A stretch of 64,000 bases of DNA from Dactylellina haptotyla. Lineage: Eukaryota; Ascomycota; Orbiliomycetes; Orbiliales; Orbiliaceae. Below, piece after piece: positions 37,435 to 46,859 of the stretch. The position numbers and the translations under genes were made by a program. Location: positions 1,116,001 through 1,180,000 of the forward strand of contig CM062386.1 of NCBI GenBank assembly GCA_031310005.1, written 5' to 3'. The first letter of the stretch is position 1. Each line of letters starts with the position of its first letter. Under the pieces are notes generated by a model. That model was not told the DNA's origin, ran no database searches, and worked only from the letters and a program-made list of their open reading frames with translations.

Positions 37435-39547
37435 TCACGCCTTGCCCGTCAACACCTCCCTGGGCATCATCGCCGTAACCGTCCCCGTAATCGCAAAGAT
37501 ACTGCTAATCACAATCAAACACCAGTCAAAGATGACAGTACTCCTCGGCAGCTTGCCCGCAAATATACGCAGCCGGAACATCAACGGTAGGATGATGCAA
37601 ATCAAAAAACATAGCGCGGAACCCATCAAAGCCATAATTCGCTCGAACGACGGTACCAATATCGCAATCGTGATGAAAGAGAATACGCAACCAACTCGGA
37701 TCAAAACGCTGTACATCCCGCGGGTGAACGCCGTCATCCCCACGCCTTCCTCGCCCGGTGCGAGGACCCGCTGGTCGAGACCGAGGAGAACTTCGAATGT
37801 GCTGATAATCGGGCGGGCGTTGAGGGGTGTCTTCGTGATCGGGATAGCGGCAATAAACGATATCTAATACAATTGGTTGTTAGCTATCTCTTTGAAATAT
37901 AGAATAATCATAAATACATACCAAGGCAATCGAGAGCCCATTGCTAGTTTGTGGGTTGAGGAGAATGTTGGAGGTAACGATATCCTTGACATAGTCTCCG
38001 AATAGAAGGTAGCCGACAACCCCCATGCTGAGATCGAGAAGGAACTGCGAAATGTTAGCCATTTCATCTATTTGAATATTCGATGGGGTGTCCATACTGT
38101 AAAAGTATACGTGACTTTCATAGCCCTAGAAACAAAGTTTTGTTAAAAGAGGTTTCAAGATTTTGAAGGGGAAAAAAGGTAATATACATACTTCTCAAAC
38201 TTGTACGGGTGGCGCATATCTCTATAGATATTTGGGAACACGCTGTGCCCACCCCACGGACTGATAAGAATACCCAAACTATTATACGTTAGCATCCTCT
38301 ACCGCCCCATCCGGAATACATATATACGACAATACATACCTCAACGGTACTTGACTCCAATGCTCCGGCAGCATATAAGTCTTTGCCGGATGAATCAAGC
38401 TTCCAGGTGACTCCTGTGTCACCAACCCGCTCAAGAAAATCATCCCGACAATGCTGAATGTGCAAACAATCCCCAAGATACTCGTGACGCTCAGCAGTCT
38501 CAGCGGCAAGAAACATAACGGCGTAAGAACGAGTCCGCAGAACAGTTTCCAGGTGAGAACGGATACCGTCGGCATCAAATCGTGCAAGGAGTCCGCGAAA
38601 AGAATAACCAGAGCGACACACGCCGCCAACAGCTCCAGGAAGAAGATGATGCTGATGATCACTCGACCTTTCTTTCCGAACGCAGCCCACGCGAGGTCGC
38701 CGTATGTGATCAGAACCGGGTTAGATTCCATGCAGGTGGCGATAATCTTGGCGGTATAGGCAGTCGACAACATGGAGAAAAACAAAAAACCGATGCCGAT
38801 AATCCATCCGGAGAGTCGGAATCCTAACGGCAGAGAGAGAAGACCGATTCCAACGAGGGTGTTGATCGAGTTGAAGATGGTCTGGTAGATGGTGCTCTGG
38901 CCAACGGCAATGTTGACAGTGATCGTTTTGCCGTGCTCATCAGTTATAGATTCTTTGCGTACTAGCAACGGCTCAGCTTCCATGCGCGAAGCCAGACTGC
39001 CCTGTCTGGAGATGAAGAGGTGGCCGGCATGCCGCACCGCGGCGTCGTTGAGTCGCGAGCCGGGACTGGTGCCGTAGTTCATGGCGGCATTCTGGATGGC
39101 AGCGGAGGCGGATTCTTCCTGAGCTTCATCGTCGCCGAGGTCTTCCTCTTCGTCGTGGTAGCGGTCGCCTTCATCGTCGGAAGGGAATCCGTGCCAGTTG
39201 CTAGGGCTGCGGGCGAGTTCGTGGAAACCAACGGCTCGCATGTAGGACCGGGTATAGTTTTCTATGCTGTTCACGCCGCCTACATCGTGGATGAGATGGT
39301 CGACGAACGCCGGAGTGAACGAGGATCTGTGCGCAGTTAGCAAACATGATTATTTTACTTAATTTTGTATACATGATTTCGTAGCATCTTCTTTTTCCAG
39401 TTATATTTCTGAGGAAAAAGTAGTTGTTTATTTTTCTGGTTTTTCGTTGGTGTGGTACCTTCTCTGGCTGCGGCCGCCCCAGGAGCCGATCTCGAGGTGG
39501 CCAGGAGAGCCGCTATCAATGGCATCGTCATCGTGGAAGCCGCTCAT
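37435..39547 (-). CDS. AVT1: Vacuolar amino-acid transporter, AVT1 type (AAAP family)
   Basis: Proton-coupled amino-acid transporter of the AAAP/SLC32 family, expected at the vacuolar membrane. Six exons join in phase: 39459..39547, 38340..39326, 38192..38278, 38098..38125, 37922..38044 and 37435..37863, giving 580 aa. The N-terminal 190 residues are hydrophilic and acidic, as in Avt1. TM1 follows with the family signature [22 protein letters not shown], then about ten more hydrophobic segments. The 28-base exon 38098..38125 encodes AMKVTYTFT and is confirmed because it joins HPYKFEK to [17 protein letters not shown], as in relatives. The start at 39547 is provisional. A polypyrimidine tract ending CTCTCCTAG at 39592 sits just before an in-frame DEESGGTDIST, so an extra upstream exon (perhaps starting near 39697) is possible. 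Confidence 0.92.
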
Positions 39548-40667
39548 GGTGCTGATGTCCGTCCCGCCTGATTCTTCGTCGCTAGGAGAGAGGGGAAGAG
39601 GAGAAACCGGAGGAGGGAGGCGAGGGAGAAGGAGGAAGAAGAGGGAAAGACTCCGGGGAATGGGAAGCAAATTACTTCTTCCCTGATAACATGCACATGC
39701 GGTCAAGATAAGGAATTCACACAAGTAGCAGGGAAGCGAGTCTGAAACTCCCCGCGGGCTATCAGCGGCCCCAGCTGCTCGAAAGAAGCGGACAAGGCCG
39801 GGATAATGGGAAGGACCCAGAGAATCTGTATTAGAATATTCGCGAGCGCCGGTTGCGAAGTGACTGGGAAAGGTCGGTGATTTGGTATGTATGAGAATGA
39901 CGAAGTAGCAGCGGTGGAAAGTAAACGGGCGGAGAGGACACACTATATCAACATCATGTCATATCGCCGCCACCACGATTTGACCACGGCCTCAGCAACG
40001 ATATGAGATGAAGTCACTAGCCATCGCCAATGCATGCAGCCTGGCCTCATCAGAGTGGGTCCTGCGGTGCAGACATGCAGCTGTTCGGCTGACCTCCAAT
40101 CGAATGCAGCATAGCGTCTCATCTTTTCCTGGCGAAGATGGACAGGCATGTGCCCGCCATCGGGGCCAATCGACCGCCCATTGAAACCGTGCTACTGCTA
40201 CACCGGTACGAGTTGGCACGGTAGGTAGGTAGGTATAATCGTGAGGCCGGGACAATAACGGCGAGTGAAGACTTTTTCTTCAGCGACGCCCCTCGTCCTG
40301 TCGTTTGATATTGTTCTGTGCTATCGGGGAAGAGGGAGGAGGGGAGGAGAGCTCAGACAAGCGAGCACGGAACTAACCTTTCGGCTTGCTTAGCTCCTAG
40401 CCAAGCGAAGACTTTTCTGGCGGGAACCGGAGAGCTCTGTACTATTATTCAATGTGATAATTTTTATTTATTTTCCATTCAATAAACGCGTCCGGCGCGT
40501 GGGTGGTGTATAAGGTTACCGTCGGCATATTGCCAAATATTGCAATAGCGCGCCGGGTAACTGCATCCTGACCTCCCTCCCGGCTTCACCAGCTCTGCTC
40601 CTGCTATCTATAACTATACAAGCTTGCGTGGATATACATATATATAGTATATTATCGAGTAGTCGCG
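39548..40667. other. Divergent region between AVT1-type gene and thymidylate synthase
   Basis: Contains the CT-rich tract in the sense of the transporter (39590-39665), a short GTAGGTAGGTAGGT run near 40221-40234, and the MCB-type sites near the thymidylate synthase gene. No gene supported. Confidence 0.5.
40486..40491. promoter_or_regulatory. MCB box ACGCGT in thymidylate synthase promoter
   Basis: A perfect ACGCGT (palindromic) lies 177 bases before the thymidylate synthase ATG, followed within 5 bases by a half-match GCGCGT (40495-40500). MCB boxes bind MBF (Mbp1-Swi6) and drive G1/S expression; yeast thymidylate synthase (CDC21/TMP1) is a classic MCB gene. The assignment rests on motif plus gene identity. 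Confidence 0.65.
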
Positions 40668-41721
40668 ATGGCCACCTATTCAATCGCTGAGAAGACCAGC
40701 GGCGCCGACGAGAGCCCCTCTGCGCGCCACGAGGAGTTCCAGTACCTCGACCTCATCCAGTACATCCTCGACCACGGCGAGCACCGTCCGGACAGGTACT
40801 CTCTCTCCTCCAACTTCGCACATTGTCTGCTGCATGCTGATATACGGCACTGAGATATACAGAACCGGCACGGGCACCATCTCCGTTTTCGCCCCACCCC
40901 CGCTCAAGTTCTCCCTCAAAGACGACACCTTCCCCCTCCTCACCACCAAGCGTGTCCACCTCCGCGCTATAATCCACGAACTCCTCTGGTTCATCTCCGG
41001 AAACACCTCTACCGCCCCTCTCCAGGCTGCCGGTGTCAAAATCTGGGACGGAAACGGCTCGCGCGCCTACCTCGACTCCATCGGCCTCACCGAGCGTCCC
41101 GAAGGCGACCTCGGCCCAGTTTACGGCTTCCAATGGCGCCACTTCGGCGCTAAATACGAGGGCGCCGATGCAGACTACACCGGCAAGGGCGTCGACCAGC
41201 TTGCCGAGATCATTCACAAGCTCAAGCACAACCCCTACGACAGAAGGATAATCCTCAGCGCCTGGAACGTCGCGGATCTGAAGCAGATGGCCCTCCCACC
41301 CTGTCACATGTTCGCCCAGTTTTACGTTTCCTTCCCAAAACCGTCTGCGGCGCCTGTCTGCGGTCCCGATGGCTGCGAAGATATTGGCCCCTTACCGCAG
41401 TTGCATTGCCAATTGTATCAACGTTCGTGCGATATGGGTCTCGGCGTTCCGTTCAACATTGCGAGCTACGCCTTGCTCACAAAGATGATCGCCATGGTAG
41501 CGGGTATGGAGCCAGGTACTTTCACACACGTTATGGGTGATGCGCACGTCTACAAGGACCACATCGAGCCGTTGAAGAGACAGCTTAGCCGAGAACCGAG
41601 AAGCTTCCCAAAGATGAAGATCTTACGGAACGTTGACGATATCGACAGCTTCAAATTTGAGGACTTCGAGCTGTCCGAATACGACCCTTGGCCCGGTATT
41701 CTCATGCAGATGTCCGTCTAA
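40668..41721 (+). CDS. TMP1: Thymidylate synthase
   Basis: Converts dUMP and methylene-tetrahydrofolate to dTMP and dihydrofolate. Two exons (40668..40795, 40863..41721) give 328 aa. The intron splits RPDR|TGTGT, the phosphate-binding loop, at a GTACTC donor and an ACAG acceptor. Visible motifs: [41 protein letters not shown], the active-site [12 protein letters not shown] with Cys190, [20 protein letters not shown] and [15 protein letters not shown] short insert with CGPDGC follows the active-site strand, as in some fungal enzymes. All catalytic residues are present. The gene is divergent from AVT1 and convergent with MSS1, with only 205 bases between the stops. Confidence 0.97.
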
Positions 41722-41909
41722 GCTTGAGATGATCTTACGAAAGTATGAGAGAAGGGAAATGAAAAAGGGGAATACGGAAGGAAGCTGGCTTCTTGTTCAA
41801 CATATGGATGATGGGGTGTATTTCGGTCAACGGTTTGCATAGCTTCAGGGTATCGGTCACATATATTTATATCTAAATATACTATTATTACATTTCTTTC
41901 AACTAGCAA

Positions 41910-41917
41910 AATATACA
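41910..41917 (-). promoter_or_regulatory. UGUAUAUU, Puf-like element after MSS1
   Basis: Minus-strand TGTATATT starts about 10 bases after the MSS1 stop codon. It differs from the UGUAUAUA Puf3 optimum at the last base. MSS1 encodes a mitochondrial protein, the usual Puf3 target class in yeast. A chance match is quite possible. Confidence 0.3.
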
Positions 41918-41926
41918 ACATGGGTA

Positions 41927-43847
41927 TCATTTCCCGACGCAAAACCTAGCAACATTGTCAGTCATGGTCGTGGTGAAAGGGATCTGGATACTCACTTTTC
42001 AAATACGACTCCGAGGACTTCCTCTACTGTACTCGCTCCCTCGCCTTTGCCCATAATCCGTGACATGCACCCTGCCGCCTGCCGTAGTGTCTCCGCCTTG
42101 AGTACAATATCTACATCCTCCTCGATATCGCCACTATCTGGCCTTTCGTTTCCTTGTAGTCCAGCTAGAAACTCTTCCAAATTGCCGTAGCACTCTTCAA
42201 CCAGCACTTTCTGCCGAGAACTGGCGCCGATTGCCTCAGCGACTGCCTTCGATCCCGGTTTAGATTGAATCCCTTCCAATCCTTCGAACCCGGGCTCTGC
42301 TCTTGTCATCTCCTCAAATATCCCCGTTAGATTTTTCAGCAGCTCCTGAATCGTTTCTTCATAGCCTTCCTCCGTGCACGATATTCCCACAATTCTCCCT
42401 TCCTCCAATCCAGGCATCCTCCTCCTTATCTCCTCCACCAGCCCTCCCGTCACCTTCATTACTCCAATCTTATCGATCTTGTTAACCACCACCAAAACCT
42501 CCTTCCCATCTTCCAAAGCCTCTCTCGCAACCCCGACGGCTTCATCCTCAAACATCAATTCTCCGCCTTCACCAACCTCACACAAGAAAATCGCCACATC
42601 CGCATCCTTCACCCGCTTCCTCGCCCTCTTCATACCCTCAACCTCAATCTCATCGATTCCCTCGACCCGCCCCTTCCCGGTGCCGTCGTTGTCAACTCTA
42701 AACCCCGCAGTATCCCCCAACACCACCATCCATCCCTCCAAATCTACAGAAACATCAACAACATCCCTCGTCGTCCCGGCCTTCGCACTAACAATCGCCG
42801 CATCCCGTCCCACAATCTTATTCAGAAGACTACTCTTCCCCGCGTTTGGCGCGCCGAGTAAAGCGAGATTTATCCCGTTGCGTAGTAACTCCCCTTTCAC
42901 TGCGTTAGAAAGGTACACCCCCATCTGCCACCGCAATTCCTTCACCTGCCTCGTGACGTTGCGTAACAGCACGGCTGGTGTTTCTTCGAACTGCTGGTCT
43001 TCTGAGAAATCGATCAGGGCTTCTAGTTCCCCGCGGGCGGAGAGGAGGAGGGCGTGCCATTTGGTGTATAAGGCGGACAGGGAGTCCGCGCCTGTGGTTG
43101 ACGTACGCACGGAGAGGAGCCTTTGGTGTTCTGTTTCCGCGGAGAGTAGATCGGAGAGGGCTTCGATCTGGGGGAGCGAGAGGCGAGAGTTGTAGAATGC
43201 ACGTTTGGTGAACTCGCCCGGTTCTGCGGGGAGAATTTGTGATTTCGTAGAAGGGGTGTTGGAGTGTGATGGGAGGGTGGAAGTGCACTTTGGGAGGGCG
43301 GAGAGGACGGATTTTAGAACAGCGGGTCCGCCATGAAGGTGCAATTCGAGGATGTCCTCGCCTGTGAAAGAGTTTGGGGAAGGGAAGTACAGGAGGAGCG
43401 CCGAGGGGTCTAAAATTGTGTTTGGGGTGAGGGGGTGGTGGAGCGCCCTTAAAGTAGCCTGGCGGGGTTTCGGGAGGGGACGAGAGGGACAAAACGATTT
43501 ACATATCTGCATCATATAACTTAGCTAGGTGTATATCTCAGGAATGGTATGAAGGGGCTTTAGCCATTGGGACTTACGTGGAGGCAGAGTGGGCCAGTGA
43601 TTCTAACGACTGCAATGGCAGACTTGCCCGGTGGTGTGGATAATGCATATACCGTTCTATTTGTGCTATCATCTGGACTATCCGTCCTTTGGTAAAAACT
43701 ATATGCAAAACTACGGGTCCGTATCGTGCTTTTTAATGGTATCGTTGCCCTGGAGGCTTTTAGGATGGCATAGTTGCGATATCGGGTTTGATAGAGGCCT
43801 GCTCGTATCAAGTGATTGGTGAACCTGAGTATCCGAGTACCTTTCAT
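41927..43847 (-). CDS. MSS1: Mitochondrial tRNA-modifying GTPase Mss1 (MnmE/TrmE family)
   Basis: With Mto1 it installs the 5-carboxymethylaminomethyl group on wobble uridine of mitochondrial tRNAs. Three exons (43578..43847, 41996..43506, 41927..41945) give 599 aa. The first 60 residues are an Arg/Ser-rich presequence. The TrmE N-domain begins at TVYALSTPPGKSAIAVVRITGP and includes SFTGEDILELHLHGGPAVL. The G domain has G1 GAPNAGKSS (308), G2 GTTRD, G3 DTAG (355) and G4 NKID (432). A TGA at 41992 looks like the stop, but it lies inside a consensus donor GTGAGT. Splicing to a 19-base exon restores VVFEKFCVGK, the family's conserved C-terminus carrying the functional Cys. It is divergent from HSH49 by 322 bases. 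Confidence 0.95.
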
Positions 43848-44169
43848 TCACCTTTCGCCTCAAAAAGGTATCTCTTAGGCGGGGTTTATATATTTATGGC
43901 CGGAATATTATATCTACAACGTTCTTGGTAGTGTTTGAAGGAAGTTGTGGCGGAAAGGATTTCTGTGTTGGTGTGTGGTATTTTAGGCGTTGCCTTCTGT
44001 TCGCTTTCGATTCCGCATATTCAAATCCACGCGACTTTGCTGCGTCTCTGCGACTCATCCCAGCCATCGATTCATCGCCACTTCATTGACCTCGACACCT
44101 CCCCTCCACCGACCTCGCACATACAATCGCAAACTCACGGGGCTCCATAGAAATAGCCAGTGATCAAAT
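43848..44169. promoter_or_regulatory. Shared divergent promoter of MSS1 and HSH49
   Basis: 322 bases separate the two start codons, so both core promoters must lie here. An AT-rich GTTTATATATTTATGG stretch sits at 43884-43899 about 40-50 bases above the MSS1 start. Confidence 0.45.
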
Positions 44170-45493
44170 ATGGCGAACAAACATTGGGAACAGGACAAGG
44201 ATGCCGTAAGTACCAACATTTCAGCCCCTACTCTCACAGCTCTTTGAAGCTCATTCGTCTCTTCCAACTGCAGGACAGAATGTCACTCACATCTATGTCT
44301 CTTTTTTTAGACCGTCTACATCGGTAATCTCGACGAGCGAGTGACCGATGCCCTCGTTTGGGAGCTGATGCTCCAAGCCGGCCGTATCTCCAACGTGCAT
44401 CTGCCCAAGGACCGCGTCACACAGACACACCAAGGCTTCGGTTTTGTCGAATTTGTGTCCGAAGAAGATGCTGAATATGCAGCGCGGATAATGAATCAAG
44501 TCCGGTTGTACGGGAAACCGATAAGGGTCAATAAAGCGTCAGCGGATAAGCAGAAGACCGTGGAGGTTGGCGCCGAGCTGTTTATTGGTAATTTGGATTC
44601 AATGGTGGACGAGAAGACGCTGTACGATACGTTTATGACTTTCGGAACAATCACGGCACCGCCAAAGGTACATTTTCTATCCATAATTTTGACTCTGAAA
44701 TGCATATCTAATCGAGACATAATAGATTGCGCGCGATGAACACGGCATTTCCCGCGGCTTCGGCTTCGTCCAATTCGACAGTTTCGAGTCCTCGGATAAA
44801 GCAGTTGAATCCATGCATGGCCAGTTCCTGATGAACAAGGATATCTCGGTATCATACGCCTTCAAGAAGGACGGGAAGGGAGAACGACACGGCGACCAAG
44901 CAGAGCGATTGCTGGCTTCACAGGCGAGGAAGAACAACGTGCAGGTCCAAGTGCAAGCCCTACCGCCGGCCCTCCTCGGTCAACAACAGGCCGTCTCGTC
45001 CTCACAACCACCACCGCAAGCCGCCGCCGCTCAACCACAGATGCCGCACGGCGCACCACCCCCGCAAGCTGCCCCGCAGGGTTACAACCAACAGCAGATG
45101 CCGCCAGTCCCGGCCTCTCATCAAGGTTACCCTCCTCAGCAGTCGCCGGGATATCCACCACAGGGATACAACGCGCATCCGCAGTACCAAAACCCGCAAG
45201 GGAACTACAGGGCGCCGCCCCCAAATGCCCCCCCACAGGCGCACGGATTACCGTCCCGCCCTCCTCCTCCACTTGGATTTGGAGGACAGCCGGGGTACGG
45301 TGCGCCAGCGCAGCCGCCACCGGCGGGTTTCGCACAGGGATATCCGCCTGCTGGCTTTAATACTGCAGCGATGGGGAGAGGTGCTCCACCATACGGTGTC
45401 CCACCACCTGGAGCACCACCGATGTATCCACCTAATCCAGCTCCGTATGGCAGTGTACCGCCCCCGCCTGCTGGCTTTAACCAGCGTAGATAG
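44170..45493 (+). CDS. HSH49: Splicing factor 3B subunit 4 (Hsh49/SF3B4)
   Basis: U2 snRNP SF3b subunit that contacts pre-mRNA near the branch site and binds SF3B2/Cus1. Three exons (44170..44205, 44311..44667, 44726..45493) give 386 aa. Exon 1 encodes only [15 protein letters not shown]1 (residues 13-90) has RNP2 VYIGNL and RNP1 [11 protein letters not shown]2 (about 101-178) has LFIGNL and RGFGFVQF, split by intron 2. After residue 195 the protein is a Pro/Gln/Gly/Tyr-rich tail with [14 protein letters not shown] and PPGAPP units, as in animal SF3B4; budding-yeast Hsh49 lacks this tail. An unrecognised ORF begins 225 bases downstream on the same strand. Confidence 0.96.
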
Positions 45494-45718
45494 CTAGATA
45501 GACAGAATGATTCTGATTTCCGTAAATCTCTTTTGCAAGGCAGGGAAGGCGTTACAGGATAAACATTTTTTGTACCATAGTAGGTTTTTCTTCTCTAATA
45601 CGAATGCATTTGTTTCGTCTTTATTCTATATCTATATATAGTTCATAGAAAGATCGTCTATGGAAGATGGGTTCCGACCATCAGATCTCCACCTCGCCTG
45701 TAATCAAACATCAACATC

Positions 45719-46429
45719 ATGTCAACATCTCAAACTCCTTCTCCCCCACAGGAAGGTAAATCGAGCCCGACGGTGCTTGAAAAGGGCAAGTGGGTCGAGC
45801 GGCCAGCTGTTGCTGAAGAGAATGCCACAGCTACTCCAGAGAAGCCACCCTGCGATGAACTTACTCACGAAAGCCCCGCCCAGGAGCCTCCATCCTCCGC
45901 GAGCACGACCAGGACAAAAAGTCAGCACAGTAAGAGACGCAAAGGAATAAAGCTGCTCAGGTCGACAGACTTCACCCGCCTCGGCACCCGCCTCTCTACC
46001 CTCCTCCAACGCCTCTTCTTCTGCTGCCTCTCCACCCGGCCGAAATACACCAAAATCCAGCACCTGGTGATCCCAACCTCGCAAGTCTGCGTAGATTCCA
46101 GAGCCCTCCACTTCCTCCAGGATCTCTCCCGCGAGGAATTTCAGCTCCTTCAGTACATTGTTCAAGAAGTTTTTACCGACGACGGGGCACAGGTGTTAGG
46201 CCGGATACCGGACTACGACGATCTAATCGAGGCCGCGTTGAGGGGCCAGATTAGAACGGCGGAACGGCCGTGGGTGAATGTGCACCGGGAAGGGTATGTA
46301 GAGCATGTAGCTGGATTGTACGCCCGGCTGCTGAGGAAGCTGGGGACGTATGAGAGGGCGCCGATGTGTGAGAAGGTGTATGATAGGAAGTATCGAGAGC
46401 AGAGGCGGAGGGGGAACTTGTACCTGTGA
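45719..46429 (+). CDS. Unrecognised 236-aa protein
   Basis: Intronless, ATG-started. I do not recognise a family. Residues 1-75 are Ser/Pro/Glu-rich and probably disordered, ending in a basic patch (SQHSKRRKGIKLL). Residues 85-105 (LGTRLSTLLQRLFFCCLSTRPKY) form a short amphipathic segment with a Cys pair flanked by basic residues, which could be palmitoylated. Residues 110-225 look folded and helical (ALHFLQDLSREEFQLLQYIVQEVF, DYDDLIEAALRGQIRTAERPW, YARLLRKLGTY). No transmembrane segment or enzyme motif is visible. Codon use shifts from neutral to GC-rich through the frame, as in neighbouring genes, which supports a real gene. It sits between HSH49 and CSE1, all on the plus strand with short gaps. 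Confidence 0.65.
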   Translation: MSTSQTPSPPQEGKSSPTVLEKGKWVERPAVAEENATATPEKPPCDELTHESPAQEPPSSASTTRTKSQHSKRRKGIKLLRSTDFTRLGTRLSTLLQRLFFCCLSTRPKYTKIQHLVIPTSQVCVDSRALHFLQDLSREEFQLLQYIVQEVFTDDGAQVLGRIPDYDDLIEAALRGQIRTAERPWVNVHREGYVEHVAGLYARLLRKLGTYERAPMCEKVYDRKYREQRRRGNLYL

Positions 46430-46859
46430 ACATATTTACATGTACCTCACCGTAGACACGAACTAGCAGCAGCACCTATACGTAATTTTACATCATTGCT
46501 AAATATATAATCAGAGTATTTTGTTCTGTGTCCAAAGTACTTGGATCCTGTGCGAGGATTCGAAGGGGAAAGTCGCGTGTTTTGGTGTTGCAAATTCCAA
46601 CAGCAGAGAACCCTCCAAACCTCATCCCTTCGCGCTCCACTCCACCTCGCTTTGCTTTGCTCCCCAACAACCCCGTCGCGCAATTACGAATCCGACGTCC
46701 TGCTACGACGCCGTTCATTGGAAACCATCTCTCGCACCAGGGCCAGTTCTATCACCGTCGGTTCAGGCGTCCTTCATTTTGCCAATTCAGCAGAATTCTC
46801 TTGCTCCAATCTTCTCGTTACATAGCAGCAGGAGCTACCGCCCCACCCGTCTTGCAGCC
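46430..46859. other. Upstream region of CSE1
   Basis: 430 bases between the 236-aa gene and CSE1; several overlapping frames run through but none has a motif. The last 250 bases are relatively C/T-rich on the sense strand. Confidence 0.5.

Noticed and set aside
41992-41994. TGA as the stop codon of MSS1
   Set aside because: It lies within a consensus donor and would remove the conserved FCxGK end.
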